This document shows positions 26,257 to 35,151 of a stretch of 64,000 nucleotides of DNA, in pieces (the first letter of the stretch is position 1; each line of letters begins with the position of its first letter). Origin of the DNA: Trebonia sp035571275 (lineage in GTDB: Bacteria; Actinomycetota; Actinomycetes; Streptosporangiales; Streptosporangiaceae); NCBI GenBank assembly GCA_035571275.1, contig DATMKQ010000140.1, positions 1 through 64,000 on the forward strand. The letters are read 5' to 3'. The notes under the pieces were generated by a model. The model saw only the letters and a list, made by a program, of their open reading frames with translations, was not told where the DNA came from and made no database searches. Position numbers and translations under genes: made by a program.

Positions 26257-26374
26257 GGGCCTAGCAGCGCACCGACTCTTCATTCCCCCGAGGACCAGGG
26301 ATGGAACTCGCGAACGGGGGAACAGTAACAGCCGAGGGAGCCCCGACAGCGGGCACCCGCTCAGGAGTAACCCC

Positions 26375-27226
26375 GTGCACGGAATCGCCACTGCCGTGCA
26401 GGACAAGGGTCCTGCCGCGGAGCGATACTCACGTTTCCACGCCGCAGTTTCCCGCGCCCAGCTGCTCCAATGGCTCGCGGAGCTAGCTCCGCGTCGGGGG
26501 GTTGGAGGGGGGTCGTCCCCCCGCAAGCAAGCACGGCTCGCGGAGCTTGGCACCGACCTTCAGCTCATTGACGTCTCAGGTCCGGGGGCACGGGCCCCCG
26601 AGGTGGCGGCCGGCGCCGGCCATACGGTTCTGCGCGTGGTCGAGCCAGGGACCCCGGTGGCGCCCGTCGGCGGTCATGGCACGACGGGGCGGCTGCGCAC
26701 CGTTGCCGCGGACACCAGCGGGCTTGAGTTCCTCCCCGATGGCTGCGCCGACGGCGTGATCGCCGAGGACGGCACGCTGTCCCGGCAGCTTGCGGCGGAG
26801 GGCCTGGTCAGCGAGATCGCGCGGGTGCTGCGCCCTGGTGGCGGCGTGCTGGCGTGCGTGGACTCACTCACTCTCGGCATGGCGGTGCTCGCGGAGCAGC
26901 ATCACTGGCCGCACCTGGTCGACGTGCCGAACGCGGACGTGGTACTCGTCCCCTGGCCTGACGGCACCATCACGCGCTGCTACGGCGCCGAGCAACTACG
27001 CGAGCTCTTCACGGGGAACGACCTTGAGGTCAGCTGGATACGACCGCGAACAGTGTTCTCGCCGCGGACGGTGAGCTACCTGCTCGCCCGAGACCCCGCG
27101 AGCTTCGGCAGGCTGGTGTCGGCGGAGCTAAGCGCACGCGCCGACGACTCCGTCGGCGCCCACCTGATCGTCAGCGCCCGGAAGTCCGAGCGCCCAGAGC
27201 ATCCGGAGCCGGGTCAGGCGTCTTAG
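26375..27226 (+). CDS. SAM-dependent methyltransferase-like protein
   Basis: 283 aa. The class I methyltransferase core is suggested by LQLIDVSGPGARAPEVAA, then TVAADTSGLEFLPDGCADGVIAEDG and SEIARVLRPGGGVLACVDSL, the typical post-motif III segment. Motif I is weak (no clear GxGxG), so SAM binding is uncertain. GTG start with AGGAG 8 nt upstream. A dispersed G-run hairpin (26495-26530) lies inside the coding sequence and encodes the low-complexity RRGVGGGSSPRKQ near residues 44-55. It is divergent from sigR. Confidence 0.72.
   Translation: MHGIATAVQDKGPAAERYSRFHAAVSRAQLLQWLAELAPRRGVGGGSSPRKQARLAELGTDLQLIDVSGPGARAPEVAAGAGHTVLRVVEPGTPVAPVGGHGTTGRLRTVAADTSGLEFLPDGCADGVIAEDGTLSRQLAAEGLVSEIARVLRPGGGVLACVDSLTLGMAVLAEQHHWPHLVDVPNADVVLVPWPDGTITRCYGAEQLRELFTGNDLEVSWIRPRTVFSPRTVSYLLARDPASFGRLVSAELSARADDSVGAHLIVSARKSERPEHPEPGQAS
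26495..26530 (+). repeat. Dispersed G-run hairpin element inside the methyltransferase gene
   Basis: A G6 run at 26495-26501, then GGGGGG (26507-26512), TCGT, CCCCCC (26517-26522) and the tail GCAAGCAAGCA. Same plan as the copies at 38809 and 40807. Confidence 0.75.
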
Positions 27227-27370
27227 GGCGCGTTCGGCATGGACAAAGCACGCGAAACGGACCGAAAAACATGGCTACCGCGCCCAAAGACGACAAAGTC
27301 TTCGCGTTAAGGCGGCCGGGGACGGCCGCGACCGCCGAAGGTGTTGGTGTTACGGCGGGCTGGGACGCGT

Positions 27371-27712
27371 CTAGCGCCTTCGGCGGTCTCGCTTGGACTG
27401 GCAGGGAACGCAGCGCTCGGTCGCCGGACGTGCCTCAAGCCTCAGCTCGGGCACCGGGCTGGTGCAATCCAGACACTGGCCGTAGTTCCCTGCGTCGACC
27501 CGGCCCAGTGCCGCCATGACCTCCGATCGCTGGGTCATCGCCGCGTGCACCGCCGCCTCGTTACGGTCGGCCTCCGTGAGATTAGCCCCAGCGTCACCCG
27601 CCTCCGCGGACCCCCCACGGGCCATTGGATGTTCACCCTTCAGAACGGCGACCGTCCTGTCGAGTTCGTCTCGCATTTCCTCTAGGCGCTTGCGGGCAAC
27701 GCTAATTTCCAT
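27371..27712 (-). CDS. DksA/TraR-family C4 zinc-finger protein
   Basis: 113 aa. An N-terminal coiled-coil helix pair (about 1-70) carries acidic residues, followed by the zinc finger Cys80-x2-Cys83...Cys101-x2-Cys104 and a basic end KRDRRRR. DksA-like proteins bind the RNA polymerase secondary channel; the actinobacterial members also include CarD-unrelated stress factors of this size. It is transcribed in the same direction as the SRAP gene, 68 bp downstream of it. Confidence 0.9.
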   Translation of the reverse strand: MEISVARKRLEEMRDELDRTVAVLKGEHPMARGGSAEAGDAGANLTEADRNEAAVHAAMTQRSEVMAALGRVDAGNYGQCLDCTSPVPELRLEARPATERCVPCQSKRDRRRR

Positions 27713-27780
27713 AGGAGTCCTCGCCTCCTGTCCGCGACGTCGTGGGCACCGCAGTAACCGGGCCGCCCGACGCGGCGGGC

Positions 27781-28557
27781 TCAGAACAGGGGGGGCCGCT
27801 CCCCTTCGCCGGAACCAGACCCGCGGGCGGGGGAACCATCGTCGATCAGCGGATCGACGAGTTCCGGCCCGTTGTTCCGTACGGAGTTGACGGCCGTGGA
27901 AACGGAGTGCGATCTCAGCCCGCCCGCCCCCGGGGATGTGGCGGGCAGCATCGTCGCGAGTTGCAGTTCTTTGTCGTTATTGGCTGGGTCGAGCCAGTCA
28001 GCCCAGCTCTCCGGGGGTACCACCATCGGCGTCCGGTCGTGGATCTTGCCGATCTCGTCTGCGGCCGCGGTCGTGATAATCGCGGCTGACCAGTACCAGG
28101 CGCGCTCGTCGTCGGCTGGCACGGTCTCGTCCCGCCACAGCTCGTAAATGCCGGCGAAGGCGAGGATTCCACCGTCCGTTCGGTATATGTAGAAGGGCTT
28201 TTTGGCCTTTCCCTCGGTTTGCCACTCGTAGTAGCCGTCGGCCGGGATGATGCAGCGGCGCCGGGCGAACGCGCTGCGGAACGATGGCTTAACCGCAACC
28301 GTCTCAGACCGCGCGTTGATCATCCGGGCACCCCCGGATGTGTCCTTCGCCCACGTCGGCACCAGCCCCCAGCGGACCAGCCGGAGCTCGCGTTTGGGTG
28401 GCTCATCGCCGTCCTTGCGGTCGAGCACCGCATAGATCCGCTTTGTCGGGGCAACGTTATAGTCGGGATTGCGGTCTTCGGCCACGCGATCACGCTCAAC
28501 GGCGAACTCCTCGAGGAGTTCGAGCCGCTTGCGAGCGGAAACGAACCGACCGCACAT
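27781..28557 (-). CDS. SOS response-associated peptidase / abasic-site DNA-protein crosslink protein (SRAP)
   Basis: 258 aa of the HMCES/YedK family, which shields abasic sites in single-stranded DNA by a covalent bond through Cys2. The sequence begins MCGRFVS, with Cys2 exposed after Met removal, then NPDYNVAPTKRI, LVRWGLVPTWAK, INARSETV, RRCIIPADGYYEW (catalytic Glu) and KIHDRTPMVVPP (conserved His). A disordered 40-residue Gly/Ser tail is added at the end. It is divergent from aroA. Confidence 0.95.
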   Translation of the reverse strand: MCGRFVSARKRLELLEEFAVERDRVAEDRNPDYNVAPTKRIYAVLDRKDGDEPPKRELRLVRWGLVPTWAKDTSGGARMINARSETVAVKPSFRSAFARRRCIIPADGYYEWQTEGKAKKPFYIYRTDGGILAFAGIYELWRDETVPADDERAWYWSAAIITTAAADEIGKIHDRTPMVVPPESWADWLDPANNDKELQLATMLPATSPGAGGLRSHSVSTAVNSVRNNGPELVDPLIDDGSPARGSGSGEGERPPLF

Positions 28558-28662
28558 ACTCCACTTCCCTTATGGCACGGTAGAAGCCGGATTGGCACTT
28601 CATAACCAGAAAACGCGCCCGTCAAACCCGCCGCGGACCGCGGAACAGCGCACCGCAGCCGA

Positions 28663-28668
28663 TACCCT
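28663..28668 (+). promoter_or_regulatory. -10 box for leaderless aroA transcript
   Basis: TACCCT, 7 nt before the ATG at 28676; no ribosome site is seen. Confidence 0.45.
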
Positions 28669-28675
28669 CAACCAT

Positions 28676-29974
28676 ATGGACTCCGAACGCTGGCGCTCAC
28701 CTGTCGCCCAGGGACCGGTGCGGGCCCGGCTGCGGCTCCCCGGTTCCAAATCGATCACCAACCGCGCGCTGGTGCTCGCCGCCCTCAGCGACTCCCCGAG
28801 CGTGATCCGCGGCCCCCTGCAGGCCCGCGACACCCGCCTCGCCGTAGCCGCGCTCCGGATCCTCGGGTGCTCGATTTCGGAGTCAGGAACGGAGCTGGCC
28901 GTCTCTCCGAGCTCCGGGATCTCCGGCACAGTCTCGGTCGACGTCGGGAACGCCGGCACCGTCATGCGGTTCCTGCCCGCGGTCGCGGCGCTGACGGCGG
29001 CGGCCGTCGAATTCGACGGCGACCCCCGGGCGCGGGAGCGGCCCGTCGGGGCGCTGCTTACCGCGCTGCGCGCACTCGGCGCCGAGATCGACGACGGCGG
29101 GCGCGGAGCGCTGCCGTTCACCGTGCTTGGCTCCGGGGCGGTCCGCGGCGGCACGGTCACGCTCGACGCCTCTGGCTCCTCGCAGCTCGTGTCCGGTCTG
29201 CTGCTGGCGGCACCGCGCTTCGGGCTTGGCGCGCAGGTGCGGCACGAAGGGCCGCCGGTGCCGTCACTGCCGCACATCGAGATGTCCGTCCGCATGCTCC
29301 GGGCGGCCGGCGCGGAGGTGGAGGTCGGCGAAGGAGCACGGCCGGGCAACTGGCGTGTACGGCCCGGACGACTGAACCTCGGCGACTTCACCGTGGAGCC
29401 AGACCTGTCCAATGCCGGTCCTTTCCTCGCCGCGGCGCTGGTCACCGGCGGGTCTGTGACCGTGCTCGACTGGCCGCGCGACAGCCTGCAAGCCTCCGAC
29501 GCGATCCTCGACGTGCTCACCCGGATGGGCGCCCGGTGCTCGCTCGACTCCGACGGGCTGACTGTCACGGGAACCGGAACGATCAACGGCATCGAGGCGG
29601 ACCTGCGCGATATCCCCGAGCTGTGCCTGCCGCTGACCTCCGTCGCCGCGCTAGCCTCCGGGCCTTCCGTGCTCAGCGGAGTCGGGCACACCCGGGCGCA
29701 GGAGACCGATCGGCTCGCCGCGATCACCAAGGAGATCAACACGCTCGGCGGCGACATCACGGAACGGCCAGACGAGCTCGAAATAAGGCCGCGTCCGCTG
29801 CGGGCCGACGGGCACGCGTTCGAGAGCTACAACGATCACCGCATGGTGATGGCCGCGGCCGTGCTGGGCCTCGCCGTGCCCGGCATCGAGGTGGTCAACG
29901 CGGCCACGGTCGGCAAGACCTTCCCCCACTTCACCACCCAGTGGGAGTTGCTAGCCCGGGGGGACTCCTCCTGA
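28676..29974 (+). CDS. aroA: 3-phosphoshikimate 1-carboxyvinyltransferase (EPSP synthase)
   Basis: Sixth step of the shikimate pathway, joining PEP to shikimate 3-phosphate. The 432-aa protein has LPGSKSITNRALVLAAL (PEP/S3P-binding Lys), VGNAGTVMRFL, DGDPRARERPVGALLTALRALGAEID and SYNDHRMVMAAAVLGL. The start is the ATG at 28676; an in-frame upstream start at 28469 would run through the SRAP gene. The last codons (ARGDSS) lie in a sequence resembling half of the G-run hairpin. rsgA overlaps the 3' end. Confidence 0.95.
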   Translation: MDSERWRSPVAQGPVRARLRLPGSKSITNRALVLAALSDSPSVIRGPLQARDTRLAVAALRILGCSISESGTELAVSPSSGISGTVSVDVGNAGTVMRFLPAVAALTAAAVEFDGDPRARERPVGALLTALRALGAEIDDGGRGALPFTVLGSGAVRGGTVTLDASGSSQLVSGLLLAAPRFGLGAQVRHEGPPVPSLPHIEMSVRMLRAAGAEVEVGEGARPGNWRVRPGRLNLGDFTVEPDLSNAGPFLAAALVTGGSVTVLDWPRDSLQASDAILDVLTRMGARCSLDSDGLTVTGTGTINGIEADLRDIPELCLPLTSVAALASGPSVLSGVGHTRAQETDRLAAITKEINTLGGDITERPDELEIRPRPLRADGHAFESYNDHRMVMAAAVLGLAVPGIEVVNAATVGKTFPHFTTQWELLARGDSS

Positions 29975-31050
29975 CGAACCGTTCGGCCCACCTCGACGAG
30001 GATGATATCCGGGTCCGCGCTGGACGCGGCTCCCGGCCGCGCACCCGCCGCCGCCCCGCGCACGAGAGCGCGACCGAGGCGTTCGTCGTCAACGTCGACC
30101 GCGGCCGGTACGGGTGCCTGATCGGAGATGGTCCTGCCGCCCGGATGGTAACCGCGATGAAGGCCCGCGAGTTGGGCCGCAACTCGGTCGTCGTGGGGGA
30201 CCGGGTGGCGTTGGCCGGCGACACCTCCGGCGCGCCCGGCACGCTGGCCCGCATCGTCCGGGTAACCGAGCGCATCAGCGCCCTGCGCCGCTCGCCCGAT
30301 GACACCGACCCGCTCGAGCGCATCGTCGTGGCGAACGCCGACCAGATGGTGATCGTCTGTGCCCTCGCCGACCCGGCGCCGCGGCTGCGGTTCGTCGATC
30401 GCTGCCTGGTCGCCGCCTACGACGCCGGCCTCGACCCGCTGCTCGTGCTGAGCAAATCGGACCTGGCGTCACCGCGGAAGGTCCGGGCGTTTTACCGGCC
30501 GCTCGGGCTGCCCATGATCAGCACTCGCCGGCCGCTGCCCGCGCAGACCCTGACCCGGCTGCTCCGGGCGCTCGACGGGCGGGTGAGCGTGCTCATCGGC
30601 CAGTCGGGCGTCGGGAAGTCGACACTGGTCAACGAGCTGGTACCGGATGCCGACCGGGCGGTCGGCGAGGTCAACCCGGTGACCGGCCGGGGCAGGCACA
30701 CCTCGTCGTCCGCGATCGCCCTGCCGCTGCCCGCCCGGCCGGCGCCGCGTCGCCGGCGCGGGCGGGACGCGCCAGCCGCCGCGGCGGGCGGTCCTGACTC
30801 CGTCCCTGGCGGCGGGCGCGGCTGGCTCATCGACACCCCTGGCATCCGTGGCTTCGGGCTTGGCCACATCTCGGTGGATCGCGTCGTGGAGGCATTCGGG
30901 GACCTCGCCGAGGGAACCGCCGCATGTCCCCCCGGCGACGATCACCTGTCCGAGGGCTGCGCCCTCGACGAATGGGCGGCCACCCACCAGGCCGAGGCGC
31001 GCCTTGACTCGCTCCGCCGCCTGCTCCGCAGCCGCGACTTCACGGACTAG
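29941..31050 (+). CDS. rsgA: Ribosome small-subunit-dependent GTPase A
   Basis: A circularly permuted GTPase that checks late 30S assembly. After an N-terminal basic stretch (VRAGRGSRPRTRRRP) comes the OB-fold, then the permuted G motifs: LSKSD (G4), GQSGVGKSTLVNEL (G1) and DTPGIRGFGL (G3), with the zinc-finger/C-terminal domain (CPPGDDHLSEGCALDEW). The exact start is uncertain: GTG 29941 overlaps aroA by 34 nt and gives 369 aa, which fits the mycobacterial N-terminus apart from about 10 extra residues. A Gly/Ala/Arg-rich insert lies between G1 and G3. Confidence 0.93.
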   Translation: MGVASPGGLLLTNRSAHLDEDDIRVRAGRGSRPRTRRRPAHESATEAFVVNVDRGRYGCLIGDGPAARMVTAMKARELGRNSVVVGDRVALAGDTSGAPGTLARIVRVTERISALRRSPDDTDPLERIVVANADQMVIVCALADPAPRLRFVDRCLVAAYDAGLDPLLVLSKSDLASPRKVRAFYRPLGLPMISTRRPLPAQTLTRLLRALDGRVSVLIGQSGVGKSTLVNELVPDADRAVGEVNPVTGRGRHTSSSAIALPLPARPAPRRRRGRDAPAAAAGGPDSVPGGGRGWLIDTPGIRGFGLGHISVDRVVEAFGDLAEGTAACPPGDDHLSEGCALDEWAATHQAEARLDSLRRLLRSRDFTD

Positions 31051-31178
31051 CGTGTCGCCAGGTGGCTTGAATAGCGGATGAGCTTATTCGGAGCCTCCAT
31101 CACCTCGATTATCCCCTCATCGCGCCACGGGCCGTGTGCCGGCCACGTGCTGTGCTGGTCAGCGGGATGTCCAGACGG

Positions 31179-31184
31179 TACCGT
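31179..31184 (+). promoter_or_regulatory. -10 box for leaderless hisN transcript
   Basis: TACCGT, 7 nt before the GTG at 31192. Confidence 0.5.
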
Positions 31185-31191
31185 TTCGCGG

Positions 31192-31974
31192 GTGGCAAGC
31201 TACGACGACGACCTGCGCTTCGCTCATGTCCTCGCTGATGCCGCCGATGACATCACGACCCGCCGGTTCCGGGCGCTTGATCTGAGGGTTGAGACCAAGC
31301 CGGACCTTACGCCCGTGTCCGATGCCGACCGCGCCACCGAGGACTCGCTGCGCAACGTGCTCCGCAGGGCGCGGCCGAGAGACGCGGTGCTTGGCGAGGA
31401 GTCCGGCCGGACGGGTAACGGACCGCGCTGCTGGGTCATCGACCCGATCGACGCCACCAAGAACTACGTCCGCGGCGTCCCGGTCTGGGGGACGCTCATC
31501 GGCTTGCTCGACGGCGACCAGGTGGTGGTCGGCGTGGCGTCCGCTCCGGCGCTAGGCCGACGGTGGTGGGCCGCGGTAGGCGGCGGGTCGTGGAGCGGTC
31601 GCAGCCTCACCAAGGCGACCAGATCTCGGGTCTCCGGGGTCACCAAGCTCAGCGACGCGTCGTTCTCCTATTCGGGCATCGGCGGCTGGGCGGAGGCGGG
31701 CAGGCTGGACAGGTTCCTCTCGCTGTCCCGGTCGGTCTGGCGGACCCGCGCGTACGGGGACTTCTGGTCGCACGTGCTGGTCGCCGAGGGTGCGGTCGAT
31801 GTCTCGGCAGAGCCGGAAGTCTCGCTATGGGACCTGGCCGCGCTCCAGGTCATCGTGGAGGAAGCGGGCGGTCGCTTCACCGACCTATCTGGAGCCGCGA
31901 CCCCCGACGGCGGCAGCGTCGTCTGCACCAACGGCCACCTCCACGAAGAGGTCCTAGGTCTGCTCGGTGATTAG
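31192..31974 (+). CDS. hisN: Histidinol-phosphatase, inositol-monophosphatase type
   Basis: Dephosphorylates histidinol phosphate in histidine synthesis. The 260-aa FIG-superfamily protein shows ALDLRVETKPDLTPVSDADRATE, the metal site GEES, DPIDATKNYVRGVPVW (Ala replaces the usual Gly after DPID) and WDLAALQVIVEEAGG. Its overall pattern matches mycobacterial HisN closely. GTG at 31192 is preferred to an upstream ATG (31078) because that extension is not conserved and a -10 box lies 7 nt before the GTG. Confidence 0.92.
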   Translation: MASYDDDLRFAHVLADAADDITTRRFRALDLRVETKPDLTPVSDADRATEDSLRNVLRRARPRDAVLGEESGRTGNGPRCWVIDPIDATKNYVRGVPVWGTLIGLLDGDQVVVGVASAPALGRRWWAAVGGGSWSGRSLTKATRSRVSGVTKLSDASFSYSGIGGWAEAGRLDRFLSLSRSVWRTRAYGDFWSHVLVAEGAVDVSAEPEVSLWDLAALQVIVEEAGGRFTDLSGAATPDGGSVVCTNGHLHEEVLGLLGD

Positions 31975-32198
31975 CTCCCGAGCGGGGGCAAAAAGAGCTT
32001 TACGGGCGCGTTTCTCGCAGCGGTAGCGGGTATATCACAAGTTCACAAGCTCCGCGCGCTGCACTAGCTGGGAAAACGTCCGATCGCGAGCGGGAGCGAC
32101 GTCCTGACAGCGCTGGACGAGCACCCGTCTCGAACTCGGGGAACGCCACGCCGCGCCCGCGCCCGGGAACCAGGAACGCACCCGTTGGGGGTGGTGGG

Positions 32199-32615
32199 AT
32201 GAAGGTAGCGGAAGGAATGTCGCGGCAGGTCCTCACGATCGGCCCAGCGCACACGCTGCGAGAGGCAGCCCGCATGATGGCGTCCAGACGGGTTGGCGCG
32301 GCCGTCGTGGTGGACCGTGAACACGCGGGCGTGGGCATCCTCACCGAGCGAGACATCCTCAACTCGGTGGCGGCCGGGGAGAGCCCGGACACCGAACTGG
32401 CGGCGCACCACTGCACCCAGGACCTCGTGTTCGCGGCGGCCGACTGGACGCTGGATGACGCCGCTGCGGCCATGGTCCGTGGCGGCTTCAGGCACCTCGT
32501 CGTGGTGGGCGGCCAAGATGTCGTGGGCCTGCTGTCGATGCGAGACATCGTCCGTGTCTGGTCCACGGCTCATATCCCCGCGCAGGCCGCCGCAAGCGAT
32601 AGTCTTATTCGGTAG
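32199..32615 (+). CDS. CBS-domain pair protein
   Basis: 138 aa made of two CBS motifs (about 7-60 and 72-125): VLTIGPAHTLREAARMMASRRVGAAVVVD...GVGILTERDIL, and DLVFAAADWTLDDAAAAMVRGGFRHLVVVGG...GLLSMRDIVR. These stand-alone pairs bind adenine nucleotides and act as energy or redox sensors; the partner is unknown. GTG/ATG context is good (GGGGGTGGTGGG upstream). The gap behind hisN (224 bp) has no gene. Confidence 0.9.
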   Translation: MKVAEGMSRQVLTIGPAHTLREAARMMASRRVGAAVVVDREHAGVGILTERDILNSVAAGESPDTELAAHHCTQDLVFAAADWTLDDAAAAMVRGGFRHLVVVGGQDVVGLLSMRDIVRVWSTAHIPAQAAASDSLIR

Positions 32616-32854
32616 CTAACTTCGGCGAATGGCCTGCTAGCTCTGAGATACTGTTCAGTAACTGTTAATCGGAGCCGCAGGATCCCCGAGCACTATAAGA
32701 GACATGCGGGGCTTGATGACCCCGCTACAGGTCGCCAGGCGGTGAGTTCCCGCTCCAGCCGCCCGGCCCGCGCCCGGCCGGTTTCCCCGGCTGTCCGGGC
32801 GCCGCGGCGCCTGGCCCGGGTAATTCCCCCGTCCACCGGGCCGGGTGCCGCCCT

Positions 32855-32860
32855 TACGGT
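32855..32860 (+). promoter_or_regulatory. -10 box at the start of the 32.9-40 kb gene run
   Basis: TACGGT, 6 nt before the ATG at 32867. The AGGAGC between them is too close to the ATG to be a normal ribosome site, so a leaderless transcript is likely. Nothing else is seen in 32616-32866. Confidence 0.45.
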
Positions 32861-32866
32861 AGGAGC

Positions 32867-34198
32867 ATGCACAGTGCGGGCGGCCGTGCCGCGGACGCTG
32901 ACGGCGAACGCGCCGAAACCTACCTCCGGCTGGTCGCCGAGGCGGCACTGCGCTCCGCGGCTGACGGGCGCGCGGACCGGGTGCGTAACGCCGCCGACGT
33001 CCTGGTGGACGCGGGCGTTCTCGCCGACACGGTGGCCGCCCAGATCATCGCCGACCTGAACGTGGCGCTGCGCCTCCGGGGCCGGAGATCGGCGCAGACG
33101 CTAGCGGGCCGGCTCCTGAGGACGGCTCCGCTCCAGCCGGGTCAGCGGATTCCTCTCCTGCCTGACAAGGCGCCTGAGCCATCAGCCGGCCTGGCGCCGC
33201 CGTGGCGGGTCCTCCCGGCCGGCCCGGGCACTCCCGCTTCGCGCCTGATGGCGCTGATCCTCACCGCGGACAGGGCAGTCGCCCCCGCAACCCTGTTCTT
33301 CCCGCTCTCTGACGGCCCGCCAGAAGCGGGGACGCCCCCGTTCACCCAGCTCACAGGGACTGACGACACCGGGATGGAGTACCGGCTCGGCTTCACCAAC
33401 GGCACCTGGGCCGGCAGCGCCTGGACCGGGACGGTCATCTTCTTGCCCAGTCCGCCCGCCGCTGTCCGCTGGCTCGCGATCATGAGCCAGAACGGACCGT
33501 TGCTCCGCGTGGAAATCACCGCCGCACCCCCCGCCGCCGCGACGCCGATCGTGATGCTCGGACCGGTCCCTGAGACCCTCGGCGAACGGCTGCTCATCCG
33601 GCGCGCCGAGGCCATGCTCGCCGCGAACGCGCTCGGCTATCCTCTCGAGGGCGGCCAGCCTCGACAGGGCGAGGCGGTGGCCGCGCTGGAGGGTGCCGGG
33701 GTGCTTGCCCCGCTCAGCCCGGTCCCGGCGCGGCTGTCGGCGCTCGGTCAGCTACTCGGTCTGGCGATGCAAGGGCCCGCGGACGAGGTTCCGGGGCGAT
33801 GGAAGGCCGTCATGACACACTACGGGCGCAGGAAGCGGCTCAACCCTGTCAGCGGGACCGCGACGATCGCCGTCGATTTGCCGGAAATCGACGGCACGCG
33901 GTTCGTGATAGCCGGGCTCCGCAGTGGCAGCGCGGGAACCTTCCTGCACGTTCTCGTCGACCGGCTGCCACGGCCGGTAACCCGCAGCCGCCCGGACATC
34001 GGCTTTTCCTGGTGGTTCAGGGACGACGCGGACTGCTGGCATCTTGGGGCTGTTGAGGACGTCGGCGCCGTCGGCGGTAGCGAAGCGATGCTCCGGTTGG
34101 TGCTGCTGCCGCCGCTGAGGCACGAGGCGTCCGCGCTGACCGCGGAGATCCGCGGCGCGACGCAGCAGCTGACCGCGAACCTCCAGGTTCGCTGGTAG
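32867..34198 (+). CDS. Uncharacterised protein, first gene of a co-directional run
   Basis: 443 aa, not recognised. The N-terminal 80 residues are helical and Ala/Arg-rich (AETYLRLVAEAALRSAADG...IIADLNVALRLRGRR). Two beta-rich segments follow: GMEYRLGFTNGTWAGSAWTG with FLPSPPAAVRWLAI, and a C-terminal FSWWFRDDADCWHLGAVEDV. There is no signal peptide or membrane segment. No catalytic motif is evident. Its stop is 11 bp before the next gene, so it is probably the first member of an operon with the second unknown protein and the DNA polymerase. Confidence 0.75.
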   Translation: MHSAGGRAADADGERAETYLRLVAEAALRSAADGRADRVRNAADVLVDAGVLADTVAAQIIADLNVALRLRGRRSAQTLAGRLLRTAPLQPGQRIPLLPDKAPEPSAGLAPPWRVLPAGPGTPASRLMALILTADRAVAPATLFFPLSDGPPEAGTPPFTQLTGTDDTGMEYRLGFTNGTWAGSAWTGTVIFLPSPPAAVRWLAIMSQNGPLLRVEITAAPPAAATPIVMLGPVPETLGERLLIRRAEAMLAANALGYPLEGGQPRQGEAVAALEGAGVLAPLSPVPARLSALGQLLGLAMQGPADEVPGRWKAVMTHYGRRKRLNPVSGTATIAVDLPEIDGTRFVIAGLRSGSAGTFLHVLVDRLPRPVTRSRPDIGFSWWFRDDADCWHLGAVEDVGAVGGSEAMLRLVLLPPLRHEASALTAEIRGATQQLTANLQVRW

Positions 34199-34209
34199 CG
34201 GCGGCCATC

Positions 34210-35151
34210 ATGAGCTGGTTCGACTCGCTGCCCCCCGCGGACGCGGCGGTGCCCTGCGGCACCGGCGCGCACCCCGTGCGCTGGGAGGCCGGCCGGCTGA
34301 CGCTGCCCGCGCACCCGGACGCCGAAGCCGAACTGGTGCTCGGCGCGCTTGGCGGCGACAAGCCGGGCTGCGTCACGCTCGCGGAAACCTGGGCGCGGCA
34401 CGCCGACGACCTGACCGTGCTGACCTCCGGGCCGCGGTGCGACGCGGACCGCGTCCGCGTCGACTGGCCGCAGATCGAGGAGCTACGGGGCCAACTGCCG
34501 CGCAGCGTGGCGCGGCTGATCTCGCAGACGAGACCAAACCCTCCGCCGACCGCGACGCCACCGCCCCCAGTGCGTGTCGCCAGGCGCATCCACTACGGGC
34601 AAGCGGGAGCAGCCGGCCAGTTCACGCCCGGATTCCCTGGCTCACGGAAGGATGACGTCATCCGCCGCCAAATGCAGCAGATCGAGCTGCTCGAACTGCT
34701 CGCCCTCGGGCCGGAGTTCCAGTTCCGGCTGGCTGGCACGGTGATCGCGGCCTGGGCCGGTCCCGACCGACGGGACGACAGGGCGACGCGGCGGCCCGAG
34801 TTGTCCGGCGTGCTGACCGGCCGTTTCGCGCCGGCGGCGCAGGAGTGGCTCGGCGTCGATCCGGACACGGTGACCGTTACCACGCACGAGGAGGCGGGCT
34901 GGGGCAGCCTGCAGGTGATCGGCACCGGCCGAGGGCAGCGGCTGCGCGCGTCGCTGCCGCTGAGCTGGCTGTCCGAAGTATGGGCCTGCGGGCTCGCCGT
35001 CGTGGCCGGCCACCTGGTAGTGGCCGTCGAGGAACCCGGGTATCCGAAGGCCGGCGTCCTCGCGCTCGCCGCGCCCGAGGCTGAGCCGGTCCGGTTGCGC
35101 GCCCGCGCCACCGGGAGGTCCGCGGGCGGTCTGGTGACATGGACCTTGTGA
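34210..35151 (+). CDS. Uncharacterised protein upstream of the family-A polymerase
   Basis: 313 aa, not recognised. It begins MSWFDSLPPADAAVPCGTGAHPVRWEAG, has a Pro-rich hinge (TRPNPPPTATPPPPVRV, near 103-120), and a mixed alpha/beta C-terminal half with several Trp residues (WAGPDRR, GWGSLQVIGTGRGQRLRASLPLSWLSEVWACG). It is cytosolic by composition. It overlaps the DNA polymerase gene by 13 bp, so the two are translated together and the product may assist the polymerase. Confidence 0.75.
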   Translation: MSWFDSLPPADAAVPCGTGAHPVRWEAGRLTLPAHPDAEAELVLGALGGDKPGCVTLAETWARHADDLTVLTSGPRCDADRVRVDWPQIEELRGQLPRSVARLISQTRPNPPPTATPPPPVRVARRIHYGQAGAAGQFTPGFPGSRKDDVIRRQMQQIELLELLALGPEFQFRLAGTVIAAWAGPDRRDDRATRRPELSGVLTGRFAPAAQEWLGVDPDTVTVTTHEEAGWGSLQVIGTGRGQRLRASLPLSWLSEVWACGLAVVAGHLVVAVEEPGYPKAGVLALAAPEAEPVRLRARATGRSAGGLVTWTL